Below are positions 53,227 through 62,582 of a stretch of 64,000 nt of DNA, in pieces. Below the pieces are notes generated by a model that did not search any database, was not told the DNA's origin, and saw only the letters and a program-made list of their open reading frames with translations. Source of the DNA: JABGQS01 sp963666505 (GTDB lineage Bacteria > Bacillota > Clostridia > Christensenellales > SZUA-584). The DNA lies in the NCBI GenBank assembly GCA_963666505.2, contig CAXXXL010000001.1, positions 806,001-870,000 on the forward strand, read 5' to 3'. The position numbers and the translations under genes are program-made. Position 1 is the stretch's first letter. Every line of letters begins with the position of its first letter.

Positions 53227-54204
53227 ATGGCAAAGATAAAATACTCAATCGCAATAAGAGATGCACTGGCGGAAGAGATGAGAAGAGACCCTATGGTGTT
53301 CATGATGGGCGAGGACGTAGCGGATTTCGGCGGAGTTTTCGGCTGCTCGATTGGTCTTACGGAAGAGTTTGGAGGAAAGAGGATACGCAACACGCCGATA
53401 AGCGAAGCCGCTTTCGTAGGCGCAGGCCTTGGAGCAAGCATATCGGGAGCAAGGGCTGTGGTAGAGCTGCAGTATGTGGACTTCATACTGTGCGCAATGG
53501 ATCAGCTTATCAACCAGACAGCAAAGATACATTACATGAGCAACGGCAGAGTAAAGGTTCCGTACACTCTTCGTGTACAGCAGGGCTGCGGCAGAGGCAA
53601 CGGCGCACAGCATGCCCAGAACTTTGAGTCGCTGTTCTCAAACGTACCGGGGCTAAAAGTAGTCTGTCCGGCAACGCCTGCGGATGCAAAAGGACTTTTA
53701 AAGACGGCGATACGAGATGACAATCCGGTCGTTTTCTGCGAGCATAAAATGCTCTACGCAACACGTGGCGAAGTGCCCGACGAAGAATACCTTATCCCGT
53801 TTGGTGAAGCAGATATCAGGCGTCAGGGTAAAGACGTTACCATCATAGCGACTTCGTTTATGGTGCAAAAAGCGCTTGATGCGGCGAAAATGCTTGAAAC
53901 TGAGGGTGTTGACGCAGAGGTCATAGACCCAAGGACGATAGTGCCGCTCGACATAGATACCATCTGTGAGTCTGTGAAAAAGACCGGGCGGCTGGTCATC
54001 GTGCACGAAACCAACGAATTCAGCGGGTTCGGCGCAGAGATAGCTTTTGAGGTTCAGAATGCAGTGTTCAAATATCTTGATGCACCGATAGAGAGGGTGT
54101 GCACATCTCAGGTGCCGATGCCGTATTCAAGAAAGCTCGAGGACGCAAACGTTCCTACACCCGAGAGGATAGCAAAAGCTGCTAAAAAGGCGCTGTATAT
54201 ATAG
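53227..54204 (+). CDS. TPP-dependent 2-oxoacid/acetoin dehydrogenase E1, beta subunit
   Basis: 325 residues. The start I-A-I-R-D-A-L-A-E-E-M, M-G-E-D-V-A-D-F-G-G-V-F, the R-I-R-N-T-P-I-S-E loop with the conserved glutamate, and a C-terminal domain with V-I-D-P-R-T-I-V-P-L-D match AcoB/PdhB. It forms the heterotetramer with the alpha subunit. Without local E2/E3 it either borrows them from elsewhere or catalyses a non-oxidative TPP reaction. Confidence 0.9.
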   Translation: MAKIKYSIAIRDALAEEMRRDPMVFMMGEDVADFGGVFGCSIGLTEEFGGKRIRNTPISEAAFVGAGLGASISGARAVVELQYVDFILCAMDQLINQTAKIHYMSNGRVKVPYTLRVQQGCGRGNGAQHAQNFESLFSNVPGLKVVCPATPADAKGLLKTAIRDDNPVVFCEHKMLYATRGEVPDEEYLIPFGEADIRRQGKDVTIIATSFMVQKALDAAKMLETEGVDAEVIDPRTIVPLDIDTICESVKKTGRLVIVHETNEFSGFGAEIAFEVQNAVFKYLDAPIERVCTSQVPMPYSRKLEDANVPTPERIAKAAKKALYI

Positions 54205-54222
54205 ATAACATGGAAGGTTGAT

Positions 54223-54390
54223 ATGTGTCATTTGTGTTTCAAAGTGCCTGAGAGCGACGCTAGGTTTTATTTCGGTAAATTAGATCCGGGGCTGCCGGAA
54301 AAGCTTTTTGGCGAACATATTCGCGTGGATTTTCCGGTAAACTTTACTAGCTTATATGAGAGGATGATAAAGAGAGACCGGTCGCTTTAA
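54223..54390 (+). CDS. Small open reading frame of unknown function
   Basis: 55 codons from ATG 54223, with GGAAGG nine bases upstream. The frame reads M-C-H-L-C-F-K-V-P-E-S-D-A-R and ends with a charged helix. I do not recognise it; it could be a remnant C-terminus of a lost operon gene or a genuine small protein. The remaining 113 bases before the next gene look like a leader. Confidence 0.35.
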   Translation: MCHLCFKVPESDARFYFGKLDPGLPEKLFGEHIRVDFPVNFTSLYERMIKRDRSL

Positions 54391-54503
54391 CATGTTATGA
54401 TACTGCCTTTTTACGAAGCAAAAGAAATTACCTGCATAGTTTCGATTACCCAAACTAAAAGTGTAACAGAGCATTTTAATCAATTCGCAAAAAGGAATAC
54501 CAT

Positions 54504-55478
54504 ATGAAAGCTATTGTTTACCATCGTTATGGAGAACCTGAAGTGCTTAAGTTGGGGGAGCTACCGGATCCGATAGTAAAGCCTGACTGTATTCTGGTTC
54601 GGGTAATGGCTGCGTCTGTTAACCCTGCTGACTGGCAGATCCGTTCGGGGAAGCGTAACCGCCTGTCCGAACCATTCTGTTACATACCAGGGATTGACTT
54701 TTCAGGTGTGGTTGAACGGGTGGGAGAGAGCGTTGATTGTCTTCAGCCCGGCATGTCCGTGTTTGGCATGGCTCCGCTCGCACTTGATACGGAAGGGCGA
54801 GGCAGCTATGCTGAATTAGTTGCCGTTTCAGCTGCGTCGGCGAGTCCGATGCCGGACGGGATGTCTTATGAAGAGGCTGCTGCGCTCCCGGTTGCTGTGC
54901 TTACCGCTTGGAATGCTCTTTTTACAGTTGGTGGGCTGTCCGCCGGACAAACGGCATTAATCCACGCTGCTGCAGGGGGAGTAGGTCACATTGCAGTGCA
55001 GTTAGCCAAGTCCGCAGGTGCGCATGTAGTTGGTACTGCGTCAGGCCGGAATCAAATTTTCCTTCGGAAAATTGGAGTGGACGAACCGGTTAATTATGAG
55101 ACCGAGCGGTTTGAGGACGTGATAGAGGAAGCTGATTTGGTGCTCGATACTGTAGTATGCGATGCACAGCTGGAAATTGACAATCAGTCTCAGGATATAC
55201 GTTTTCGGTCGTGGCGAGTACTGAAAAGAGGAGGGATACTCGTTTCTATCACAGAAACACCAGAAGCCGCTATGGCCGAAGAGTACTGCGTACGATCTGC
55301 GTATGCGATGGCTGAAAACTGTCCGCAGGCGTTGTTGCATGCCGCTGCACTTTTTCAGGCTGGAAAACTGAAGCCCTATATCAGTGCTGAGTTTCCGCTT
55401 GAGCAAGCTGCTAAGGGGCAGGCGTACAGTCAGACCGGACATACTCGTGGCAAGATTATCCTTCGCATTGGCCTGTGA
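54504..55478 (+). CDS. NADPH-dependent quinone oxidoreductase-like enzyme (MDR, zinc-free)
   Basis: 324 residues. The start M-K-A-I-V-Y-H-R-Y-G-E-P-E-V-L is typical of the QOR/ZTA1 branch. There is no zinc ligand set. The NADPH motif is H-A-A-A-G-G-V-G-H-I-A-V-Q. It is the intact paralogue of the pseudogene at 17031-17799, with which it shares G-R-G-S-Y-A-E, G-T-A-S-G-R-N-Q and G-H-T-R-G-K-I-I. About 300 bases separate it from the E1 genes, so it probably has its own promoter. Confidence 0.9.
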   Translation: MKAIVYHRYGEPEVLKLGELPDPIVKPDCILVRVMAASVNPADWQIRSGKRNRLSEPFCYIPGIDFSGVVERVGESVDCLQPGMSVFGMAPLALDTEGRGSYAELVAVSAASASPMPDGMSYEEAAALPVAVLTAWNALFTVGGLSAGQTALIHAAAGGVGHIAVQLAKSAGAHVVGTASGRNQIFLRKIGVDEPVNYETERFEDVIEEADLVLDTVVCDAQLEIDNQSQDIRFRSWRVLKRGGILVSITETPEAAMAEEYCVRSAYAMAENCPQALLHAAALFQAGKLKPYISAEFPLEQAAKGQAYSQTGHTRGKIILRIGL

Positions 55479-55721
55479 ATTCTTTACAAGTGTTCGATTT
55501 CGTTTAGTGCAGTCTCCTGACCAATGTATTTAGGTTTGTCCGAGGATTTATTATCGGTTTGAATAGGATTGTTGTCCTACGGCACGGCTGGATATCCTGT
55601 CAGCGGACTAAGACGAAACATATGCGTTGAAAGGCTTTGGATGTAATAAACATAGATAACAAATGATGTAAAAAACATATTTGTAAAAATACTTTGTATA
55701 AGACTTGTTGAGGATAGTGCT

Positions 55722-56726
55722 ATGAAAACAAAAATATATCAAACAAAATATAAGGATTTAGAAGCGGTTGCAATAGAAAATAGTCTGCTGAAGGCAGTTT
55801 TCCTCCCCGGCTGCGGCGGCAAAATGGCATCGCTGACATGCAAAAAAACAGGAAGGGAATTTTTAGTGCAGGCGCCGAATGAAGTTTACAACCAGCTTGC
55901 CTACGACGGCGATTATGTAGCTGCGGAATGCAGCGGTTTTGACGATATGTTCCCGACAATAGATAAATTCACTTATGAAAAATTCCCCTGGAAGGGCGCA
56001 GTCATGCCCGATCACGGCGAGGTGTGCGGTCTCGAATGGGACTACGAGATAACCGAAGACGAACAATGCCTTCACTGCTGGGTATACGGCGTAAGGTTTG
56101 CTTACAGGCTTGACAAATGGATAAGGACCGACGGCGAAGGTGAGCTGATAATTGAATACGAGGTTCAGAATCTTTCTGCTTTTGATATGGATTTCATATG
56201 GGCAGGGCATATAATGATAAACGCAGAAAAGGATGCAAGGGTTGTGACCTCATATCCGAATTGTGCTGATGTGACCTGCGTCTTTTCAACAGACGAAGGC
56301 TTCGGGAAGTATGGCATGCCTATGAAATGGCCTGTTGTCACTAGAAGTGATAAAAGAACAATTGACATCAGCAAAACAACTGAAGAAAGAAATGACGGCA
56401 ATAACTATAAAATATACTTTGACGAAACCCCGCCTCAGGGCTGGTGCGGATATAAATACACTGACGGCACACAGCTTATGCTGAGTTTCCCTACAGATAC
56501 AGTTCCTTACCTTGGCCTGTGGGTAAATGAAGGTGGCTTCAAAGGCTATCATAACATAGCACTTGAGCCCTGTACCGGTTCATTTGATCGCCCGGACATG
56601 GCAGAGGAGCATAAACAAAACAGCGTACTTTGCGCAAAGGGAGAATATAACTGGTTTGTTAGTTTTAAAATAACACAATATGCTGCATTCGGTTATAAGA
56701 ACTTACCGAAGCACTTCAGCAGCTAA
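55722..56726 (+). CDS. Aldose 1-epimerase-like (galactose mutarotase fold) protein
   Basis: 334 residues. The beginning L-K-A-V-F-L-P-G-C-G-G-K-M-A-S-L, the F-P-W-K-G-A-V-M-P-D-H-G-E-V segment and later L-E-P-C-T-G fit the mutarotase supersandwich fold of DUF4432/DUF5107-like proteins. It may interconvert sugar anomers. The 240-base gap before it holds no gene. After it, 56727-56920 holds no gene either, and then the nested insertion sequences begin. Confidence 0.75.
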   Translation: MKTKIYQTKYKDLEAVAIENSLLKAVFLPGCGGKMASLTCKKTGREFLVQAPNEVYNQLAYDGDYVAAECSGFDDMFPTIDKFTYEKFPWKGAVMPDHGEVCGLEWDYEITEDEQCLHCWVYGVRFAYRLDKWIRTDGEGELIIEYEVQNLSAFDMDFIWAGHIMINAEKDARVVTSYPNCADVTCVFSTDEGFGKYGMPMKWPVVTRSDKRTIDISKTTEERNDGNNYKIYFDETPPQGWCGYKYTDGTQLMLSFPTDTVPYLGLWVNEGGFKGYHNIALEPCTGSFDRPDMAEEHKQNSVLCAKGEYNWFVSFKITQYAAFGYKNLPKHFSS

Positions 56727-56938
56727 GATAAAAGGCACTTGTAGAAGATATATCTTAAATATTGCAATTAACCTCTTCAAGGGATAGGTTGTGTGTAATA
56801 AATATATATCTATGTATAGAAAAGCAACCTAAAAAAATACGGCTGCAGAAACAGGTTCGCCGTTCATAATTTAGTCTCTGTGACGTAATGTATACAGATG
56901 GCGTATAAGCCTGAGCAAGTTAGATAACGTATAATAAA

Positions 56939-58437
56939 CGACCTGTTGACAAAATACCCAGGCAACCCTTTATATGGTATAATAAGCATGACGGAGGGTA
57001 CTGCATATGATGGGAAAACAAAGCGGACAGCAAGAGATGGTCTTTATTGATATGGAATCCATGATACCAGAAAATCATTTACTTAGAAAGATTAACAAGC
57101 TGGTTGATTTTAGTTTTATATATGAAATCGCATCTGGTTATTATGCAAAAAGGGGGCGCCCATCAATTGATCCTGTTTTATTGATAAAGATGCTATTGAT
57201 TGGGTACTTATACGGGATAAAGTCAGAAAGGCGTCTAGAGCAAGAAGTCAATTTAAATATCGCATATCGTTGGTTTTGTGGACTCAATTTGTCAGATCGG
57301 GTTCCGGATCATAGCACCTTCAGCCAGAACAGGCGAAGACGGTTTCGTGATAACGGTTTTTTCAAAGCTATCTTTATTGAAATCGTAAAACTGTGTGTGG
57401 ATAATGGACTGGTGGACGGGCAATGCGTTGTATGTGATGGCTCTTTTTTACCATCCGAAGTAGCGGCGCAGAGCGGCATGATTATTGAACAGACAGTTCA
57501 GAAAAGTATGCAAAGTTATTTGGACGAACTGGACAAAGAGCTGGCTATGCAGCCGGGTTATAAAGCAGTACAACCTAGCTCAACAGTCATTTCGAAGCAT
57601 ACGAGTAAAACAGATCCTGAATGTGGGTACATACGTAAGAGGAAAAAGGCTGGACTAGGGTATCTAGCGGAAACAACTGTTGATTGTAAGCATGGGATTA
57701 TAACAGGAATGGATGTTTATCCCGCAAACACAAAAGAGAGCAGTATTGTTCTTAAGCACTTAAAAGATCAAATGGTAAACAGCGAATTTGAGATAAAGCG
57801 GCTGGCACTTGATGGCGGTTATGATATGGGTGCAGTACATCGTGGATTAGAGCTTCTAGGCATCGAAGGATATATACCAGCTATACCTTATTCAAATGGA
57901 CCAGAGAAACATGGATTTACATATCAGCCGGGGGACGATTGCTTTATCTGTCCACAGGGACACGCTCTTCATTATGATAAGCTTTATTGCGTACGGTCAA
58001 CTGGAAACTATCTAAGGTGTTATATCTCTTCCAATGATGCATGCGACACCTGCCCTCAACGAGATTCTTGCTTAGGTAAAGAAAAGAGGCGTCGAATTAT
58101 GGCCAGTAGTTTCTATCCTGCATTTTCTAGGGGACATAAACGTACAGAATCCCAAACTTATGATTGGATAATGCGGATGCGAGCCATCTGGGCAGAGGGT
58201 ACGTTTTCAGTATTGAAGAGAGAACATAATCTCCATAACATAAGAAAAAGAGGCCTTCTGAGAGCAAAAGAAGAAAGTCTTCTAGCTGCAGTTGCCTTAA
58301 ATCTTAAAAGGATGGCAAACTCGGTGTTTAATGGCCTTTCTGAAACATTTAGATATCCTTTCTATAAACTAATTTGCAATTGTTACTCGGTATTTAATGT
58401 GTGTGCGGCATGAATTAGTGCTTTTGTCAACAGGTCG
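56939..58437 (+). mobile_element. IS1182-family insertion sequence, complete
   Basis: Perfect 16-bp inverted repeats CGACCTGTTGACAAAA (56939-56954) and TTTTGTCAACAGGTCG (58422-58437) enclose the transposase gene. The six-base AATAAA occurs directly outside both ends (56933-56938 and 58438-58443), consistent with a target duplication. It sits inside the left terminal repeat of the IS256 element. Confidence 0.88.
57007..58413 (+). CDS. IS1182-family transposase
   Basis: 468 residues, start ATG 57007 after GGAGGG. DUF772-type N-terminus (I-P-E-N-H-L-L-R-K-I-N, RGRPSIDP, L-L-I-G-Y-L-Y-G-I-K-S-E-R-R-L), F-S-Q-N-R-R-R-R-F, first catalytic D in V-V-C-D-G-S, second D in ALDGGYD, and a zinc-ribbon-like C-x2-C-x5-C near 350. 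The catalytic glutamate region W-A-E-G-T-F-S-V-L is present. It looks intact and potentially active. Confidence 0.93.
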   Translation: MMGKQSGQQEMVFIDMESMIPENHLLRKINKLVDFSFIYEIASGYYAKRGRPSIDPVLLIKMLLIGYLYGIKSERRLEQEVNLNIAYRWFCGLNLSDRVPDHSTFSQNRRRRFRDNGFFKAIFIEIVKLCVDNGLVDGQCVVCDGSFLPSEVAAQSGMIIEQTVQKSMQSYLDELDKELAMQPGYKAVQPSSTVISKHTSKTDPECGYIRKRKKAGLGYLAETTVDCKHGIITGMDVYPANTKESSIVLKHLKDQMVNSEFEIKRLALDGGYDMGAVHRGLELLGIEGYIPAIPYSNGPEKHGFTYQPGDDCFICPQGHALHYDKLYCVRSTGNYLRCYISSNDACDTCPQRDSCLGKEKRRRIMASSFYPAFSRGHKRTESQTYDWIMRMRAIWAEGTFSVLKREHNLHNIRKRGLLRAKEESLLAAVALNLKRMANSVFNGLSETFRYPFYKLICNCYSVFNVCAA

Positions 58438-58524
58438 AATAAAGTTCGCAAAAGTGAATAAAGGAAAGACCATCGGTAACTCCGAAAAGATAAGTGACAA
58501 AACAAATCAAATGAGTGGAAACCG

Positions 58525-59718
58525 ATGGTCTATGAAAATAATACTTTATCGCTGGAAAAAATGCTACTGTCATTTATGGCGGAGCAGGATCCGATGCAGT
58601 CAATGCTGCAATGGCTGTGTGAGCAAATGATGGATGTTGAATTAGCAACAAAGATACAAGCGAACAAATCTGAACTAACTGACGAATGCAAAGGATACCG
58701 TTCAGGGTATCGTGTCAGGAGGTTTGACTCAAGGATGGGTACAATCTACCTGTTGGTTCCGAAGCTGAGGCAAGGCGGGTATATACCGTTCTTTGTGTCA
58801 GAAAAATCAAGGTCAGAAGAGGCATTGATCAACGTAATCCAGGAAGCGGATATCAAAGGAGTATCGACTCGAAAGATCAGAAGACTTGCTCAGAGCCTTG
58901 GTATAGAGTCCATCTCACGTGGACAGGTATCGAACATCACCAAAGAACTGAACGAACAAGTTCAGGCTTTTCGGAATCGAAGGCTGAAGAAGATATATCC
59001 TGTCCTGTGGGTAGATGCCCTGTACGAAAAGATACGATACGACAATAAAGTCATTAACATGGCTGTAGAAGTCGTAATAGGCATTGATACTGACGGAAAA
59101 CGGGACATTTTGGCGGTAGAACCGATGCAGGAGGAATCAGAATCGACCTATAAGAGCCTGTTTGACAGCCTAAAGTCCAGAGGGCTGGAAGATGTATGGC
59201 TTGTCGTATCAGATGCGCACAAAGGCTTGACTAAAGCAATCAGGGAATCTTTTGTCGGATGTACATGGCAGCGGTGCAAAGTGCATTTCATGCGCAATAT
59301 CCTGGCCAGGACACCCAGCAAAGACAAAGCAGTTTTTGCATCAAAGCTAAAACAAATCTGGCTGCAGCCTGATATTGATTCAGCCAGGGTTAATGCTGAT
59401 AATTTCATGGATGGTTACGAGAGCCGTTATCCAGAGGCCGCAAGAATCTTGGAGGAAGGGCTTGAAGATTCGATTCAGTTTTATACTTTCAAGCATATGG
59501 ACCATAGAAAAATATCTTCAACCAATATGCTGGAGAGACTGAACCGAGAGATCCGAGGGCGAACCAATGTTGTAGGCGTATTCCCAAATATGGATTCCTA
59601 TATCCGTCTGGTCACAAGCCACTTGATAGAATACAGCGAAGATTGGTGCGCTGGTAAATCATATGTTAACCCAGAGAAAATATCGCTTATTCAGGAGGAA
59701 CGGCAGATGGCAGCATAA
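58525..59718 (+). CDS. IS256-family (mutator type) transposase
   Basis: 397 residues. GMTR-like start, then first catalytic D in V-L-W-V-D-A-L-Y, second D in L-V-V-S-D-A-H-K-G-L, and C-H-like W-Q-R-C-K-V-H-F-M-R-N. The C-terminal S-S-T-N-M-L-E-R-L-N-R-E-I and R-T-N-V-V-G-V-F-P-N are typical of the mutator group. It appears full length, and relics of the same family lie at 16644 and 32938. The usual promoter spanning the left end has been displaced by IS1182. Confidence 0.93.
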   Translation: MVYENNTLSLEKMLLSFMAEQDPMQSMLQWLCEQMMDVELATKIQANKSELTDECKGYRSGYRVRRFDSRMGTIYLLVPKLRQGGYIPFFVSEKSRSEEALINVIQEADIKGVSTRKIRRLAQSLGIESISRGQVSNITKELNEQVQAFRNRRLKKIYPVLWVDALYEKIRYDNKVINMAVEVVIGIDTDGKRDILAVEPMQEESESTYKSLFDSLKSRGLEDVWLVVSDAHKGLTKAIRESFVGCTWQRCKVHFMRNILARTPSKDKAVFASKLKQIWLQPDIDSARVNADNFMDGYESRYPEAARILEEGLEDSIQFYTFKHMDHRKISSTNMLERLNREIRGRTNVVGVFPNMDSYIRLVTSHLIEYSEDWCAGKSYVNPEKISLIQEERQMAA

Positions 59719-59801
59719 TCTCTACGGAGCAACTGATGGTTTTTGCGAACTTTATTTGACACTAGAACAAGTTAAGTATTATATGAAAAGAGTATATGAA
59801 T

Positions 59802-60530
59802 ATGGATGTTAACAGAAAAACACTCGTCATTATCGGGAGCGAAAGTGTGCTGTGCAAAAAGGCAGCTTCAGCTCTTGGCGGCTCGGGTATCAACGTTGTT
59901 TTGGTAGTCAACGATCCAAATGTGATGAATGAAGAGGACATTGCGTATAAAAAAGTGCACGCCGATTCTGAAGAAGAGCTAAGAGCGATAAAAGAGGCTG
60001 TGCTAAAAGAGTATGGCAGCATCGACTACCTTATAAAATTTGTTACGTTCCAGAATGTGCAAGGAGACGGCTCATTACCGGAGACGGAAACAAAATTGTG
60101 GCTGAAGGCTAAGGACGAGAGTCTTAGCCTTTTATACAGGATATCAAAGACTTTTATAGATGAGATGGTAGAGAATAAGCGAGGCAGAGTTTTGATAGTA
60201 GGCTCCGTCAAAGGTATGATGCCGATCCGTGGACAGGATATCTCCTGTGCAGTTAATTCGGGTGCGTTCATGGCGGCAAAGATACTGGCTGCCGAGCTTG
60301 CCCAATACAACATAATAGTCAATGCTCTTGCGCTTGGTGCTGAAGACCAGGATAAAAACATGCCATTTGATAGCAGACTAAAAGAGCACATACCTTTAAA
60401 AAGACCGATATTCACAGAAGAAATTTTGAACGTTATTGAATATCTGCTAACCGGTGCGCCTGATTATTTAACAGGGACAGTGATACCTTTAGACGGCGGG
60501 CTGACAAGCGCATATATAAGAGAATGGTAG
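59802..60530 (+). CDS. SDR-fold protein lacking the catalytic residues
   Basis: 242 residues from ATG 59802 (ATG 59796 possible but close to AAAGAG). The fold is SDR: C-terminal Y-L-T-G-T-V-I-P-L-D-G-G and central V-L-I-V-G-S-V-K-G. The glycine-rich cofactor motif is replaced (V-I-I-G-S-E-S-V-L-C), and the Y-x3-K pair reads S-C-A-V-N. It is probably not an enzyme; a structural partner or a degenerate copy is possible. It begins 38 bases after the IS element and may be driven from it. Confidence 0.75.
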   Translation: MDVNRKTLVIIGSESVLCKKAASALGGSGINVVLVVNDPNVMNEEDIAYKKVHADSEEELRAIKEAVLKEYGSIDYLIKFVTFQNVQGDGSLPETETKLWLKAKDESLSLLYRISKTFIDEMVENKRGRVLIVGSVKGMMPIRGQDISCAVNSGAFMAAKILAAELAQYNIIVNALALGAEDQDKNMPFDSRLKEHIPLKRPIFTEEILNVIEYLLTGAPDYLTGTVIPLDGGLTSAYIREW

Positions 60531-60555
60531 TATTCGAGAAGAGAGGAACGTTTAT

Positions 60556-61350
60556 ATGAAAATAGATTTGTTAAATAAAGTTTCTCTGGTTACCGGGGCC
60601 GGAGGTTCAATCGGCGGAGCGGTAGTAAAAAAGCTTGCGGAAAACGGAGCGAGAGTTTTTATCAACGATATAAACGCCGAGGCAGGGGAAGCGAATGCCG
60701 CCGATATCAATAAAAAAGGCGGGTTTGCAAAGTTTATACAAGGCGACGTAACAAGCGAAACGGAGATGGAGAGCTTTGTTAAGGCGGCGATGAATGAATT
60801 TGGGCGCATCGACATACTCGTGAATAACGCCGGTGTAAACGTCGGTGGCGAACACAGGAAAGTAATGCCGAAGTACGATAAAAAAGCTTGGGATCTTGTG
60901 CTTGATGTGTGCCTCGACAGTGTATATTATTGCACAAAGCATGCTGCCAAAATCATGAAAGAGCAGGGCTGCGGAAAGATAGTGAACGTTGGTTCAGTAG
61001 CCGGATGGAATATACCGCTTAGGCTGCAAAGCCCGTACTGCATCGCAAAGTCTGCCATAATAAACATCACAAAATCCCTGGCTATGGAGTATGCCCGGCA
61101 CAATATCAACGTAAACGTTGTCGTTCCTGGGTCCATACTTAACGAGCAGGTCAAAAGTGCAGTTTATAAAGACGATGCGAGCACTAAAAGCATGATGGCG
61201 CATATTCCGTTTGGCAGGATAGGCGATCCAAACGATATTGCAAACGCTGTGCTTTACTTTGTGTCGGACGAAGCCGGTTATGTTACTGGTGCAGCGCTCA
61301 ATGTAGACGGAGGCTGGACAGCCGGATACACTTTGGATATTGAACAATAA
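60556..61350 (+). CDS. Short-chain dehydrogenase/reductase
   Basis: 264 residues. TGAGGSIG at 13-20, N-N-A-G near 92, catalytic Y161-x3-K165 in PYCIAK, and A-L-N-V-D-G-G at the end. It is intact and 25 bases after the catalytically deficient SDR, suggesting a possible hetero-oligomer. It ends 17 bases before the second UroD-like gene. Confidence 0.9.
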   Translation: MKIDLLNKVSLVTGAGGSIGGAVVKKLAENGARVFINDINAEAGEANAADINKKGGFAKFIQGDVTSETEMESFVKAAMNEFGRIDILVNNAGVNVGGEHRKVMPKYDKKAWDLVLDVCLDSVYYCTKHAAKIMKEQGCGKIVNVGSVAGWNIPLRLQSPYCIAKSAIINITKSLAMEYARHNINVNVVVPGSILNEQVKSAVYKDDASTKSMMAHIPFGRIGDPNDIANAVLYFVSDEAGYVTGAALNVDGGWTAGYTLDIEQ

Positions 61351-61367
61351 TAAAGGAGATTTAAATC

Positions 61368-62549
61368 ATGAAAGATATGAACGATATCAAACCGCTGCTG
61401 GAAAAGTATTTGGAAATAGTGGATTCCGAGCAGAACCAGAACAATAAGAAATACTGGGAAAACGCAGACGAGCCTTTTTTAGCCGAAAGATGGAGAGGAA
61501 GATCGGCTGTCAAAACAAACACGCCGTTCACAATGGCTATGGATATATCGGGCTACTCCAAGGTCATGGATATAAACTGTATCGACTACTATTCAAAACC
61601 GGAAGAGCAGCTATATTACCAGCTCAAGTACGCAATATGGGAATTCGAAAATCTGAAATGCCAGAGGGCTTTTGACAAAACGGTATTCATATCTTTTGGG
61701 GCTGCATTCATGGCATCAACTTTCGGAGCAAAAATAGACCTGCTGCCCGGGCAGGCGCCGTGGTTTGATGAGACGGAGCACATATTGCATGACAAAGCGG
61801 ATTTGTTAAAAGTAAAACCGTTAGATTTTTATAAGAGCGGTTTCTGCGAAAAGGCATATGAGCTCTTTGAAGCGCTGACAAAAATGACAGAAGGCTACGA
61901 TATACAAGTCATGTATCCGGTTTCGCTTAGGTCGCCTTTCTCGCTGGCGCTCATGCTAAGAGGCTTTTCAGAGGTGCTCATAGACTCGATAGAAGACCCG
62001 GGATTTTTCAACGATTTGATGAGGGTGATTACCGACAGGCTAAAAGAGTATGCGCAGATGAGGGCGGATTTCTTAGGCACACCTGTAGAGAAGTTTAAAC
62101 TCTTCAACGATGAGATTTCGACGCCTATGGTTTCAAAGCGCATTTATGATGAACTGATTTATCCATATGAGAAAGAGCTTGCAGAGTTTTCGGGAGGTGT
62201 CAGCTACTGGCACAGCTGCGGTAAAACAGAAGAGTTCTATGAGTCGGTTGCAAGCCTGCCGGGGCTGCAGATGGTGCACATCGGCCCGTGGTCGGATGTG
62301 GCAAAAGCAGCTGAGGTTTTCAGCAAGACAAATATATCTCTGGAGATCTGCTTGAATTCGGTTGATGACATATATGAAAAGGAAGAAGACCAGATGAGAG
62401 AAAAGCTGCTCAAAATCAAAAACGCATGCGACGGCAAAGTTAAATACCAGGTAAGAGCAGACGGGTTCGCAATATATAACTCGATTGAGTATACGATGCA
62501 GAAGATAAACTTGTGGAATAAGGTTGCGCTTGAAATATTTCCGGGTTAA
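61368..62549 (+). CDS. UroD-family (methyltransferase-like) protein, second copy
   Basis: 393 residues, diverged from the copy at 38212. It lacks the usual R-x-P start and begins with a longer helical segment. The metal-site pattern is kept: H282-S-C284-G in YWHSCG, followed by a conserved end of the barrel (LEICLNSVDDIY...). A MtaA/UroD-like fold with zinc-type H-x-C is likely. Two such proteins in one cluster suggest methyl transfer or an O-demethylation step in the pathway (inference). Confidence 0.75.
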   Translation: MKDMNDIKPLLEKYLEIVDSEQNQNNKKYWENADEPFLAERWRGRSAVKTNTPFTMAMDISGYSKVMDINCIDYYSKPEEQLYYQLKYAIWEFENLKCQRAFDKTVFISFGAAFMASTFGAKIDLLPGQAPWFDETEHILHDKADLLKVKPLDFYKSGFCEKAYELFEALTKMTEGYDIQVMYPVSLRSPFSLALMLRGFSEVLIDSIEDPGFFNDLMRVITDRLKEYAQMRADFLGTPVEKFKLFNDEISTPMVSKRIYDELIYPYEKELAEFSGGVSYWHSCGKTEEFYESVASLPGLQMVHIGPWSDVAKAAEVFSKTNISLEICLNSVDDIYEKEEDQMREKLLKIKNACDGKVKYQVRADGFAIYNSIEYTMQKINLWNKVALEIFPG

Positions 62550-62582
62550 ATAAAAAAAGGGTTATAGAAAGGAATACTGATT

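Larger units (their letters stand above)
56922..59764 (+). mobile_element. IS256-family element, split near its left end by an IS1182 element
   Basis: The right tip is TTTGCGAACTTTATTTGACACTA, ending near 59764. The matching left inverted repeat is AATAAAGTTCGCAAAA at 58438, but its outer tip (TAACGTATAATAAA) lies at 56925-56938, on the far side of the IS1182 element. Imperfect direct repeats GAGCAAGTTA (56913) and GAACAAGTTA (59765) flank the whole, as expected for an 8-10-bp target duplication. The exact border is uncertain by a few bases. Confidence 0.7.
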
